Source: Rhinopomastus cyanomelas (taxonomy: Eukaryota; Chordata; Aves; Bucerotiformes; Rhinopomastidae). Taken from it: DNA of 64,000 nt. A model generated the notes under the pieces. The model saw only the letters and a program-made list of their open reading frames with translations, ran no database searches and had not been told where the DNA came from. The translations under genes and the position numbers were made by a program. Every line of letters starts with the position of its first letter. Position 1 is the stretch's first letter. Below are positions 10,701-25,700 of this stretch, piece by piece. The stretch lies in NCBI GenBank assembly GCA_013400115.1, contig VXBP01002796.1, positions 310,001 through 374,000 on the forward strand, given 5' to 3'.

Positions 10701-13700
10701 GTTATCAGTTCAAATAACAAGAAGTCTTTTGGTCCTGAAGTAACACTTGAGTTCTGCTGGACATGATCGATTTCTGATGGAGTTTTTCCTCTCAGCCAGA
10801 GTTCCAGTCTTGAAGAAAGCAAGTCCTACAGACTCTGAAAGCAACTCCTCTGCTGAGCACTCATGTCTTTGATGGCAATAGCTCTGCAATTATTTTCTTT
10901 CCTGCTCTGCTCTCTGAGGAAATAAGAAACTTACACTGGTTTTGAGAGATGGAATTTAAGACGAGTAATCTGTTTTTTAAAGTTTTGGTATCAAAGCTCT
11001 AGAAAGCTAAAAAAACTTACTTATTCTGGCCTGATTTTCCTGGAATTTTAGAGCATTTGCTTCGACATCTAAACTGAAAAGCATTCCAAATTTAGGCACC
11101 TATGTTTAATGGGATGACACTGGAGCCCAAGCTCCAGCCACGGAGGTCTATTCCTAGACAACCTGCAGATCTTGCGGGGTGAAAGCAAGGTCTGAAAACA
11201 ACAGCTTTAAGCAAGGACAAAACATTGCAGCTACTAGAGGTGCAAGAAGAGGGGATGTATGAAAAACTAATGGTAATCTGGAACATAAGAGGTTCCACAT
11301 AAATATGAGAAGGAATTTCTTCATGGTGCAGGTGACAGAGCACTGGAACAGGCTGCCCATGGGGGTTGTGGAGTCTCCTTCTCTGGAGGTGTTTAAAACC
11401 CACCTGGATGTGCTCCTGTGTGACTTGGTCTAGGTGATCCTGCTGTGGCAGGGGGATTGGACTGGATGATCCTACAAGGTCCCTTCCAACCCCTAATGAT
11501 CTGTGATTCTGTGATTAGCTAATCTCTTCAAAAAAAACTGGGTTCAGGCTAAGTTCTTTGCAGCTTGCAGGGCATCAGATTCCCATTTTTCTAGGCTAGT
11601 GTCCAGGCTAAAGAGTCTTCAAAATGCGAGCACCTTCTAATCCTCCCACTGAAGCAAGGTAACCACCACTAAGAGGCAGGAAATGTATCTGAAGAGAGAG
11701 TTATTGGAAAAAATCTGATTATATACTACAGCAGTAAGAGACTTCAACTGGAAGAAGGGGAACTGTAGTGCCAGGTGTTGTACCACAAATTATGCTTACA
11801 GAATCACAGAATCACTCTGGTTGGAAAAGACCCTTGGGATCATCAAGTCCAAGCAGCTACACTACCTTACAAGTTCACCCCTAAAATGTTATTCCTTTAT
11901 GTCCTCAATGCTTTGTAATACAAAATGCAGTAACTATTCTAATCCTTTCTAAGCATCGTAAAAACACATTCAAGGGGATTCTGATCTTGTTTAGGCATTT
12001 GCTCTCAGGAGTGGACTTGTTACAGATAAAGGATTTTAACATTTGGCTCTCAGTTTGGTACCCAAAACTCAGTCAGAGGCAGGCCATACATTTATATGTA
12101 GAGATTCCTATGGATTAGCTCTAGGTGGCTCCCTTTACCTACTATAGAATGGTTTTAGATAATTTTCCAAAAGCCCTAAAACTCTGCCTGACAATCTAGG
12201 GAATGCACCTATATTTAGAACTTTGCATCATCTTGTTGATGCTAAGATCCTAATTTTTAAGAGCTATAATACCTCAGCTAGAATCATCTCAGCTGAACTC
12301 TGGCTCTTGCCACACTTCTGATTTAGGACAACAGCAAAAACTCCACAGTTTTCACCTACAGCAAAGCCCAATCAACAGAGATGCTCAAGAAATGCCACGT
12401 TCCACTATGCCAAGTGATCTGGATTCCAAATAGTTCTTTGATGACATTAATAAAATAAGCAGTGAAAACTAATGGTAGCAGCACCACTGCAACTTTGAGA
12501 AAATGTCTGTAATGAATGCGAATTAAATTCTTTTTAAGCAGTGCTGTATTCAGCTGACATTGAGAAGAGCCTGGCTCCATCCTCCTGACACCCAAAGTAT
12601 TTATCAACATTCATGAGGTCATCCCTCATTCTTCTTTTCTCCAAGCTAAAGAGACCCAACTCCCTCAGCCTTTCCTCATCAGGGAGGTGTTCCACTCCCT
12701 TGATCATCTTTGTGGCTCATTGCTGAACTCTCTCCAGCAGTTCCATGTCCTTCTTAAACTGAGAGGCACAGAACTGAGTTTATTGCATTGCATCTAGCTC
12801 AAGAGATTTTTATGAACAGCTACAGTTTCAGCAACTCTTAAAAGATATAAATAATTGATGTCTCTTTAAAATACCTTACACTGAACTCTCCACTCAGAGA
12901 GCTAGACATGAACACCCTCTAAATATTTCAGACAGATCAGTTACCAGAGTGGCATGTAATCAGCTTAGAGCCGTTAACACAGTTAACAGGAAATGAAATG
13001 CACAGTATGAAGGGCTGAATTCTCAATGCATATAATTAGGATCTGATACCAAAGACTGAGCAAAATCACACTAATCACTCCATGGCTTTCTTTGCAGGGA
13101 AGATATGCACATCTCTCAGGGAAAATAATCTGTAAGGAAATAACCTCACAGAAAGGTAAGAGAAGCCTTTAATTTAAAGTGCTACTTGTGCTCAGTTGTC
13201 ATCTAATCTCATTATTTACTTATTCACTATCAGCAAGATCGCTTTCAATATAACTAGAACTAGTCAGATGGCATAAAAGGTGAACAATTTGCAAAATTAT
13301 CCAGTTTACTCAATTTGTGTCTTGTGATAGGCAGAGACAACAGACAGAACGCAGAAACACATGTACAATTAAAAACAAACCCCAGACAATTTCTACAAAA
13401 CACAAGCAGCTAATGTGAGTTGAAATAATTACGCCTGCTGAAACCAACCAAACCAACCAGCCAGACAAATGAAGGGAAAGTACTCTTCTTTTCTTAAGCA
13501 TCCAATTTTTCAAGGCCTAATATTTTCAGATTGAGAGAGGTTCTCCTCCCCTTCTACTCTGCCCTTGTGAGACCGCATCTGGAATATAGTATCCAGTTCT
13601 GGGCCCCTCAGTTCAAGAAGGACATAGAACTGCTGGAGAGAGTCCAGTGCAGAGCCACAGAGATGATGAAGGGAGTGGAGCAGCTCCCTGATGAGGAAAG

Positions 13701-16700
13701 GCTGAGAGAGCTGGATCTCTTCAGCTTGGAGAAAAGGAGACTGAGGGGTGACCTCATGAATGTTGATAAATACTTTCAGGGTGGGTATCAGGAGGATGGA
13801 GCCAGGCTCTTCTCAGTGTCATCTAATGATAGGACAAGGGGCAATAGGTGTGAGCCACAACGTAGGAGGTTCCACATCAATATGAGAAGGCGCTTCTTTA
13901 TGGTGAGGGTGATGGAGCACTGGAAGGGGTTGCCCAGGAGGGTTGTGGAGTCTCCTCTGGAGACATTTAAAATTCACCTGGATGTGTTCCTGTGAGACCT
14001 GGTCTAGCTGATCATGCTCTGGCAGGAGGATTGGACTAGATCACCTTTTGAGATCCCTTCCAATCCCTAATGTACTGTGACACTGTGAAAAACAGTCTCC
14101 TTTTCTTAAGCATCCAATGTTTCCGGGTCTAATCTTTTCATAATTCTGTCAGTCCTGATGATGAAAGGATTATTTGGATGGATGATCATGTAGATTGATT
14201 AATCAAAGAAAGAACAATGAGATGTCCTGGACAAGAGTGCAGCCTGCCAGTCCCACCAGGCACAGCCCAGCCTAAGAGTGTTTCTGATTTATATCACAGT
14301 AGTGAAACACGATGAGCAAGGTAGTTTCCCTCCTGTAGAAAGGCTGCAAATTATTAATGATTTTGCCAATGACAAATGAGAGATTATTTCACAGTGGAGA
14401 AGAAGTGTGGACAGTGAATCTTCTAAAGCAGGGGCTCTTTTTGCTCTGCCTGTCTACAGTGCTTAGTTGTCCACAGCACCTTCTTTTCACATGCACTGAG
14501 GTATGCCTGCAAGTAACAGCAGAGCTGTATCTCCAATAAAACACCCTGCCATCAAATAAGAAGTCACAGACTGCACTGACTTCCCTCTCCAATCCTCTGA
14601 TAAACACTGCTGCACACAGGACAGCACATGACAGCGCAGAGTACAGATGCTCCGTGTATAGGGATACGTGGAATGTGATTGTAGCCAGTGTGGTACCTGA
14701 AGTGGCCACAGGGGAGCTGTAGTAAACTCTGGCAGAAACTAAAATTGATAGGGTATAATTAATTTATCTGCAAAACATTAGGCAGATCAACAAGCATGGA
14801 AAAGCCTTCCCTCTTGGGAAAGAAAGCTCCTGTCTAAGGTAAGCTAGTGCACACATGCTGAACTGCAGAAAAACCCCCACCTGCTAGATGGTCCCCTGAG
14901 ATCAAGATATAATTAAAGACTCAAAGAACTGAAAATCCAGTGTTCTGGGGACTACTGAGCAGTATTTGCAGCTTTTATTTTTGTATAATTATTTTTTTAT
15001 AATCATGTGCAGTACTATTATTTACTACTGAGACTTACCTCACCTAAAAGTTACTCATCCATGTCTGAGTTAGTCAGCCCAGGCTCTCCTTATAGTCAAC
15101 GGAGTCCTCTAGTGAACTGGTACCTCCAGTAGGTCTCGTTTGTGTTAGATATTTGTCCCAGGACAAAGGATGAACAGCTGCAGTAATCTGAACTGGAAGA
15201 CTACTGTGGAACAGGTGACCTGACTGGGCCTGTGCTATACTTTGCTGCGTTGCACCTATCACTTGACCTTCGGGCCCATGCCGTGCTGCACTTAGCCCTT
15301 GGCAAGCTGTTTCCACATGGCACCAACAATTATGGCACCTGTGGGTCTTTATCTTGAACATCCATTTGTGTGACAGTAGAAATGATAAATTGTTTACTTC
15401 TAAGAAAATCCTATCAAAGTGCTAAATAGTCCAGGGCCAGTGAGCCCTTGCGCAGATGGGATCACGTGCAGCACCCAGGTCAGTCTGATGCTGGGCAATG
15501 CTGGGTTCCCAGCACCTGATGGGTCATAAGTGCCTGTCTTGGTGTGGGCTGGAATAAAGTTGATTTTCTTCCTAGTAGCTGGTGCAGTGCTGTGTTTTGG
15601 ATTTGGGATGAGAATAATGTTGATAACACACTGCTGTTTTAGCTGTTGCTAAGCAGCATTTATACTAAGTCAAGGACTTTTCAGCTTCTCATATTGCCAG
15701 AGAGGAGACTCGGGGTGCACCAGAAGCTGGGAGGGAACACAGCAAAGGCAGCTGACCCAGGTGAGCCAAAGGGGTATTCTGTACCATCCGATGTCATGCC
15801 CAGTGTATAAACTGGGGTGAGCTGACATGGGTACACTGGGAATTGGCTGGACATCAGTCAGATGGTAGTGAGCAACTGTACTGTTTAACACTTTTTTGTA
15901 TATTCTATTATTATTGTTATTATTTTCCCTTCCTTTTCTGTCCCATTAAACTGTCCTTATATGAAAACACAAGTTTTGCTTTTTTTGGGGTTCTCTCCCC
16001 TATCCTACTGCAGCTGTGTGGTGCTTAATTGGCACTGGGTTAAACTACAACAGTGCCACAAAGACAATGAAAGGCTGGATCATCTCTCTTATGGGGAAAG
16101 ACTGGGAGAGCTGGAGGCTGTCCAGTCTGGAGAAGAGGCTCTTACCAATATATACAAATACCTGAAGGGAAGGTGTAAGGAAGGTGGAGCTGGGCTTTTT
16201 CCAGCACCACCCAGAGACACAACCAAAGCCAGGAGGCACAGACTGAAAAAGGAGATGTCATGTGAGCATCAGGAAACAATCCGACTGTAAGAGTGATCAA
16301 GCACTGGAGCAAGTCACCCACAGAGGCTGTGGAGTCTCAATCCCTGGACACTTACAAAGCTGCCTGGTCTTGGCCCTGGGCAACCAGTTCTAAGTTACAG
16401 AGTTCAAACATCTTTCTTACTGCAGCATCAACAACGGCTACCTTCACTGGCACACTGAAACAGCCAACCAGCTTCTGCAGGTGGACAGTTCACTCACTAC
16501 ACAGCTCATACAACAGTGTCTAACTTGTAGCTGCCTAAATGAACAAAGACAAACCCTTCCTTTGATCGCTTTAGCCTATGGGGGCAAGGTGTGAACACTT
16601 GTATAAAAACCTCTGATAGTCTTCTCTCGAGGTAGGGAGGGTGGGTAGTTACTAGTGAACACTGCATTGACTCCAAGAAATGCAGAACAGAATTGCCATG

Positions 16701-19700
16701 AGGAAAAAAATTTACATTACATGTGAAGTACTGCCCTACATGAGGGAGGTGCTGGCTGTACCTACTATACTGAAAAGTGTAGGGCACTGCAATGATATTT
16801 CTGAATGAAAGCTATAGTAAGAAGAAGAAAGGACTTTATCCCAGGGAAGATGATACAGATGTTATTAGGGCTTTCAGCTATCCTCCCCTTACAAGAGCCA
16901 GTACCCTTGCAGACTTTTCATATCAAGCTTTTTATGTCAGGCAGGTTTCATAGTTTATTTTTCACCACATTATGTAGTCAAGTTGCTTCTCATAAGACAT
17001 CTGAAGCATGTTTTATGGCATTTCTAGGTAAAATATTATTGAAATAGTAAACATGTGCCATTCTGTTCATCTGCCAAAGATCTTCTGTTGCCCAGTTGCA
17101 ATGTGGGGCATTAAGCTAGAGGTAAATGCTCAAGCTGGACAGAGTAATGGCACTTCTCTACAGAAACCAGGTCGTGTAAATGCAACCATCAGATTGATTA
17201 CTCCCTAACACACAAGTTTGTCTGTACCACTGCTAAGTTACACAGCAATCTCCATTAACTTGTCTGTGAATTTGTTCTCCTGGCACTGCTATCAAACAAA
17301 AATTGTAAAGGCAAGTGAGCTGTTTGTCTCAGCAAAATGAACCCAGCACAGATTAAATAGATTGTCAGCTGCTTTGCTAGTCGGATCCTATAAATACCAG
17401 CAGCATCCTCAGTTCTTATAATCTATTTAGATACTTCATATTTATAAAGCGTTTGTGAAGCTTAACCTGATGATGTACTACACAAAAAAATCCCCAGCTT
17501 TTAAACAAAGTTCCATAAGCAGTCTGTCACACACGTGGATGCCTGAAAAGATGGCAGAGGCAACGTGCAATTATTAGCGCTGATGAAGGAGGTTCGATAT
17601 TCAGAACTGTAGCAAAAGAATTCAGTTGGGGGTGAAGGCATTGCAAGATCATGCTGGCAAGAAAATGTTGTCCAAAACACATTATGAAACACAGAGCAGC
17701 TGGTTGCCAGAGATCCTATAGCAATATTCCTGCAACACAAGCATTCTTGCATACAACAATTTAGTCCTTCTGTGACACTGAGGAAAACATCTCAAAAAGA
17801 ACATAAATGGAATAGTCTCTACATACAAGTGACATCTACTTTAGTGCAGGAGCCAAAGCAAGATTTATGTGCTTAGTGCTGAAGCAATATTCAAAATAGG
17901 AGGGATGCTGCTTTGAGTAAATAATGGATTTCACATTTAAGTTGCATATTACAGATCATGATATTCGATTGGACCTGCAGCTGAGAAACCTCTGTGCATC
18001 TGTCACTGAGTAGGAAAGCAATGAGTTAATGAGTTGATCTCAGTCCCATGAATGATCAAATGCTGGTATGGATCACACATAAAAAGGACGTGGCTTGCAC
18101 CAAGGTAATGACCACACTGTGCTTTAAGTCAGGCATCTCCATGAATCTGGAAAATGGAGTTTCTCCATCCTTCTACACAGAAGGTGGTAACAGAACCTCT
18201 TTCAGCCTAAAAGTTGTGAAAGCATGTTGTAGAGAGGTGGGCGCTGGTTTGTTCCCACAAGTGACAGAAAAGGAGGGAGTGGCCTCAAGCTGCACCAGGG
18301 GATGTTTAGACTGGATATTACAAAAGAAAAAGATCACTGAAAGGGTTGTCAGGCATTTGAACAGGTTGCCCAGGGAGGTGGCTGAGCTGCCATCCCTGGA
18401 CATGTTCACAAGCTGCATAGATGTGGTGTTAGAGAACATGGTTTAGTGGGGAGTCTAATAGTTAACTTAGCAGAGTAGAGCATGTGGTTGGGCTTGATGA
18501 TCTTAAAGGTCTTTTCCAACCTCAATGATTCTATGACCACTAGCAGATAAGAGATGATACTGAAATCTACCAAATCAAGCTTTATGTCTCTGACAATTCA
18601 AACTTGTTAACAGGGGTCTTCACTTGTATAAAGTGTGGTACTAGCTTCTTTGCTTCAGACACAGCCCTCTTGGAAATGCACTCGTGTCCATATGCAGCAC
18701 AAGTTGAGTATGTATCAACATAACTCAATTTCTCACCCAAGTTTAGACTTCGTGGCATCTCCCGTATCCACAGATCATGCTGCAGCCATGTCCCCAGTCT
18801 GAAAGGACTGAGGGACCAGAACTCCAGAGCATGTTGAAGTCTTTCAGAAACATTAGTTTAGCTATAGCCTTTAAGACTCGTATTTGCTTTATGTAAACAT
18901 ATTTTAAATCTAAACTAAATCCTGATGCAGCAAGACTAAAGCCTTCAGTCTGGGACTTCTGCAACAGTTTGCCTAGTAACAGAAAAGACTTGTGAGCTCT
19001 TTTTAATTAGCTGACTCATGTCAGGCCCATAAGGAAGGCAACTTGCATGGCTTGACACAGAGTAGCAGCTAACCCGTAAATCCATTGTCCACATCAGTAT
19101 AGATATCACATTAGAATCATAGAATCATTAGGGATTGGAAGGGACCTTGAAAGATCATGCAGTCCAATCCCCCTGCCACAGCAGGATAACCTAGGCCAAG
19201 CCATACTGTCAGTCAGGGTTAGAAGGGACCACAGGATCATCCAGTTCCAACTCCCCTGCCATGGGCAGGGACACCCCACCCTACATCAGGCTGGCCAAGA
19301 GCCTCATCCAGCCTGGCCTTAAACGCCTCCAAGGACGGGGCCTCCACCACCTTCCCAGGCAACCCATTCCAGGCTCTCACTACTCTCACGGTGAAGAACT
19401 TCCTCCTCACATCCAGTCTAAATCTTCCTCATATTATGCCACCACCAGGTACTGTCATTACCTGTCATCAGCCACCTAATTAAAAAATCTTGAAACTTTA
19501 TAGCTGTGAATGAGCCTTCAATGGAAGCCATGAGGTCTCCCAGTGATTGTGGTAGGCAAAGCTCCAGCTAACCTACACAGCAGCAAGACAAGAACTACTG
19601 TGCTGCTCTAGGTGAGGCAAGGCAGGTCTTCATTCCAATACTGGGAAGAAGTGCAAGCATTCCTGTACAAGTCCCAGTAAGATGAAAGGGGGAAAGCTGT

Positions 19701-22700
19701 GCCTTAGCTGAGGCAATAGTAAGATGAAATGGAGAAAGCTGTGCTCTAGCTGAGGCAATACCCTAACAGCCCTTTTTAGCAAACAGCTGAATAACGAGTT
19801 AACCTGCCTTGGGTTCACAAAAGAAAATGCAAAGCAAAGAAACCTGTATCAAAGACGTATGCAGAACTGAAGCATGTTATGTTAATGCTATCTACCACAG
19901 ACCTCTCTCTCACCTGTCAGGTAAGTGGTGAACTTTGGAAATAAGCATATTCAAAAGGGGCACTGTGAACTTGATAACACTAAGTACAGCAGATAGATGC
20001 AGTGGAGGTATCTCTACAGCATGATATGAACTGCAGGAAGAAGTGAACATGGTGTGCTATCAGCAAAATGCTGAAGGGCAGTGACAATTGCTCATGTGGC
20101 ATTGGCAATATGCTGTCAGAAAGCAATTTTACACCAACTGACCCAACTACATGGATCATAGTTAGAGACAGAGCAGTATGAGCTGACAGGAGCACAAAAT
20201 CTCATATAACATAGAGATATCTGAGCCAATTTAAATGACATGAGACAACAACTCACATAGGCATCTTTGCACAGCACTTCATTTGGGCTACTTCCCTCAC
20301 AGACCACATGCTACGAAGAAAATAATGAAATACAGAACCACAATTTACACATCTATGTGCATGTTTTCATATGTGATATAGGGTATCTGAAAGTGAACAC
20401 ATAAAACCTGCCTGGATATGTTCCTGTGAGACTTGGTCTAGGGGATCCTGCTGTGGCAGGGGGACTGGACTAGATGATCTTTCGAGGTCCCTTCCAATCC
20501 CTGATGTTCTGTGATTCTGTGACAACAATTTTGCAAGATTGAATTGCTTAGGTACTCAGGAATTGTCTCAGGAAACAACCAGATTTTAATAATAGCGGTG
20601 TCTACTACCGCTCTGCACGTTTCAGGTAACATTTGAATCACGCTATGGTCTTCAAAGCTTTGGTGTGCTTATAATGTACAAATTGCCTTTATTTTACCAC
20701 TTTATTAGTTACACTATTCAGAACTGAAATATTCTTGCTTGGTTTCATCCACATGATGAATATCCTTTGACTACTTGAAGCAAATCACATCAGACATTTG
20801 GATTACCCAGTGGAGATAAAGAGAGGAAATGTATCTAGTAGCTGATGCAATTCTGTTTAGTAGCCAAAGATATTTTTAGAATGCAGAAGGAAAAACACCA
20901 GACAAGAACTGACTTATAAAGGAACCCCAGATAAAAAAGCAGAAATAGAGCAGATGTATGCAAACAGCGTAGTGTGCCCAGATAAACCTCTGAACTGTAA
21001 TGGTCCATGCTGTCCTAGCATTAAGAAGACAGCAAGATATATGTACATACATCTTAAACATTTGATTCCAGTGCATCTTTGTCACCTCCATTTTAGCACC
21101 TGACAAGATTGGTGTCAAAGGAAAAAAAATATTAGAGATCCACCTGTAAACAGTAACAATGGACCAGAGCAAAGAAGTAGAGTAGATTAAGAATTTCTTC
21201 AAGCTGTACTACTGCGATTCAGTGAATCAGTCCTCAAGAAAAAGAGAAAATGTTGATGGATGTTTTAGATACAAGTTATGTCAGGAATATTCAAGGCTTG
21301 TGACAGAAGGTTACGGAACCAGGAGAGTCTGTGTGAGACATTCCTCCATGCAAGTAAGGCAGTAAGACACAGCTGGCAGAAAATTCTTAATAATTTATAT
21401 GAAGAACCCAATGGTGATTGCATCTTTACTGCAGCTCTACAGTGCAGGCACACTGAGGAATATTCCTACGGTGTTGTCAAGGTAACCTGCAAGTACGTAG
21501 GTGCACAATTCTGCTGGTAGTTCTAGCAACCAAGGGAGAACTAAGGAAACAAGAGCAAATATGTGCAGAATCTGTGTTTCCTTACAACTGAAAAAGCTGA
21601 GACTTAATGGGAGAGCAAGAAGAACTGGAGTGAATGTTAGGGGGAACTGTGTGCTAGAGCTCACTGATTCAAGAGATGGTATCTTCTCCCGTGTTTAAGA
21701 CCAACAGAGTAGGAACAAGGCACAGCCTGGAGAAATCAGGCTACCTTCAGATGCACAGCTCAAACACTGTGAAAGGGCTGAGCGCTTCTTGAATTCCCCA
21801 AGTGCTCCGTACACACCCTGCAGTCATGTCTACTCATGCTACCCACTACATATTTTTGTCAATTATTTATTATCTCAGATTATGGTTCTGAATGCCAAGC
21901 CATGATGCACTACCAGTCAGAGTACCAAGCCACAGGCATTTACTTTTTCATTCACACTACCTTTTTGACCAGTTAATTAGAAGAGGAATGCAAAGAGGTG
22001 GTTAACACAAATGAAGGGCAAAGAAGTAGAATAAGGGGCAAGAGCACATACTCTGCCAATTTCGGAGGCATCAGTGATATGTGACAACTTGTTGAGCTGT
22101 GACTAGTCCCATTCTTGAAAACAAGCTGCTTCTGGCACCAACATGATGCTGGACTGCTTAAAGCCTCTTAAAGCTTGTCTCTCTTCTGCCCACCCTCCTC
22201 TTTTACAGGCTTGTCACGAACAGCAGCAGTGCTGCACTCAGAAATTCCTGGGCTTCTCTCTCCCTGCCCCCAAAAAGGGTAGCCTGTCCTGTCAGCATCC
22301 ACCCAAACTGTGCAATTAAGGATAAATTCTGCATGGCCTGGCCCTATTATAGGGTGATAAAAATCCCAGATCTCACAATTATTCACAATAAAATCTAAAA
22401 TAAAAACCAGTATAATGATGCTAAGCTCTGTCTATTTTAAAGCCTACATGCTGCTAAGAGACGCTAACTACAAAGTGCTTCCAGTGCTGATAAAATTTGG
22501 GGGTACACAATGAGACAATTCACTTTGTCATAAATCATACTTTTCTGTGTAGCTTTTGAACTCACCAAAGACACAAGACTTCCCCCGCATTTCTGGAATA
22601 CTATGCTGGAACATTACAGAGATGAAAAAACAATCTTTTCAGTGGGCTCTTATTTACTGTGGAGTGTTTGTTACTTAGCAGTCACTGCATTCAGGCTGGA

Positions 22701-25700
22701 GAAAACGAGGCTGAAAAGATCCTTTGATCCTACAACTACGTGAAAGAACATTGTAGAGAGGTGGGTGTTGTCTCTTCTCTCAAGCAGCAATGGATAGGAC
22801 CAGAGGAAACGGCTGCAAGTTGTGCCAGGGGAGGTTCAGACTGGGTTTTAGGAAGAACTTCTTTACTGAAAGGGTCCTTAGACATTAGAACAGGCTGCCT
22901 AGGTCACCATCCCTGGAAGGATTTTAAAGCATTATGTAGATATGGTGCTCAGGGACATGATTTAGTGGTGACCTGAGAGTGCTAAGTTAATGATTGGACT
23001 TGATGATCTTAAAGGTCTCTTCAAACCAAAATGATTCTGTGAGTCTCCATCTTCACTGTGTGTACAAAGGTTCTCACATTTCACTCAAAGAGGGCTGATG
23101 AAAATCTAAATTCAGACACAGGCATGCTGGAGTAAGCTCTTACCTGGCTCAGTGGTAACTGTGTTCACTCAAGGAGAGGTGTCTCTCGTGTTCTTAGACC
23201 AGAGACAATAATATATATACCAAGGCACAATGAAGTCAGGCTAACTCGCTGCTCTGACAGACACCCACCAATTCAAGAGTCTTCTGCTACACCACGCTTT
23301 TCACCTACCCATCAAATGAAAGACTCAAATGGGTTGAATCCAGAAGATACTGCCCTCCCACCTCTCAGATCCTCAGTCCAGAACTTTTATTTTCTGAAAT
23401 ACATGCATGATGAAATGTAGGCAGGGCACTGTCATTTCCAGTATGACATTTCAGAATGAATAAACAAAGTCAAGCAAATCCTGACCAAGCAGTGATTTGT
23501 GCAGGGATAACAAGCAAAATGGTCGCACTAGCAGGACCTTCACAAAAAAGATGCTTTAATTTTAGGACTTCAGAACAACTTACAGACTACTACACAAGCT
23601 CTAATTATATTCTAGAGCCATGGACAGAAAAAAGATAAACCAAACAACTGAATGTGTCATTTACCAGGCTATAAATAAATGGTTTAAATGCTTGGAAGTA
23701 GAATACAGGCAAAAAAATTTGCCTGAATCATATAAGGAAATCCACACAAATGCCCTAAAAATCCAGCAGATCTGTTGAAAATTTGGTCCAGAAATGTATA
23801 AACTGCAGTTTGAAAGCAAATCTCCTTCAAGTCACTCTTAGTGTCTCAAATAGCCATCTAAGACTCTAAGTCCAATTAACAAATACATGTGGGAAAAACA
23901 ACTCAGGATCCTCAACTCAAGAGTCTCAGGAACATCCTAACAAAATAATCTGACTGAATGCTGTCCTATAATCAATTCCTTCATCCACAAACGTCTACAA
24001 GACTGAGTCACACAGTCTCTTTCCAAACACTAGACGCTTAGGAACGACAGGCCACTTCTAAGCCCACAAAACCTATACTGACACAGCTGAACTGTGCCCC
24101 AAAGTGAACTTTGAATACTTCAGCCACCAGCAAGGTGTAACACTTTTGTAGAAGTGACAACTGCCATTCACTACTGCCCCATTTACCCAGACTCTGCCCC
24201 TTGGGGAGGGAACATCTCTGCACTGCAGAAAAACTCCACCAAAAGCTGAGAGCTCACGCAGACACACAGAGCACAACATCACTTAGATGTCTATGAGACA
24301 TCATGGCAGCACCACTGGTCCCAGGAGATGCTCTTAGCATGGACTATGTATGAGTGATACCCTAAGGGTACACTGCAAACATGGTATGTCAATCCCTGCG
24401 TGGCTTTGGTCACAGAGGGCTGCAAAGCCACCACATGAATCTCAGTTTGTGACCAAAAGTCTTGAAATGTCCCAAAGAAGAGGTCTGCAGGACAAACTCC
24501 CACAGCATTGCAAAAGCTAGGGTAAACAGCTTAAAAAGAACCATGTTTTATGGAAATGAAAACCCAGCAGATGCAATTTGATTGCCTCAAGCAGGACCTT
24601 GGCAAACCTGCCTAACGTAACGGGAGTCTTTGCTTTCACAGAATGAAGAGGACATAAGGAAAGGGGAAGGGCTGCAAGCAGGTTGATCCAAAAAGGGCCT
24701 GGTATCACACAGAGGACATAAGTGGTTGAAACTCAAGATCTTGTGCAAGAAAAACAATTCAGAATAGCTTCTGTTCTGCGTAAAAAGAAAACTGATCTTA
24801 AGAATGTCCCATGTAATGGAAATTAAGAAATAGTTTTGAAAAACATTCAATAAAGGATTTTGCTCCAAATTCCTGAATGAAACTCAGCATTATACACATA
24901 TTTGATAAAAAATACAGATAGATCTTCTTTATTACCTTCAACTGCAGAAGGAAAATCTATTCAGCAGTTAATATTTTCTGTTCAACTGAATAGTTTGTAC
25001 TCTTTAAACGAGACTACAAACTCTACCATGATACTTCTTTTGCCCATGGAGAGAAATTAACTACAGAAAGCAATCAAAGATTCTCAGTGTTTGATTTTCC
25101 TTTTGCAAAACAACCTAGTTAGAAGTCTCTAAGGAGATATTCTAGAATCATTAAATTATGTTGTGAGAGTGCAACAGCAGTTCAGATCACGAATGAAGCA
25201 CAAAAAAGCCACGTTTCCCTGGGTGAAATGAAGACGTTATTTAAAAGGCAATTTGCACTAAATATCAGATTGGGTTCTGGCCTTGTAGCACAACAGTTGA
25301 AGTTTTGAAAGCTAGTTTGAACAACTCAACATTTAGGAACAATACACTCACTTGTTTTGATCTTTGGCTTTAAAGTTAAATCAGAATTAAGGTCTAGTAG
25401 GTCTACTTCATGTTTCTTTTGGATTCAAGTCTGTCATCACGATCCTAATCGTCCAGGACTTTAGTCATCAGGGGAACCAGGGGAGCACAGGTTCCATCAC
25501 AAATGTAAATGAAACCTTTCCAAATGAGGACTTTTTTCAAGCAGTCTCCACACAGCTAAGGTTGTGCTTTTCATCTTTTAATTTGGCTGTACTTATCACA
25601 GATTGAAAAGCAGAGACTAGATGATCTTTCAAGGTCCCTTCCAATCCCTCATGTTCTGTGTGATGCTGTGAGCGAAGGTCAAAATTCAAATAACCAGAAA

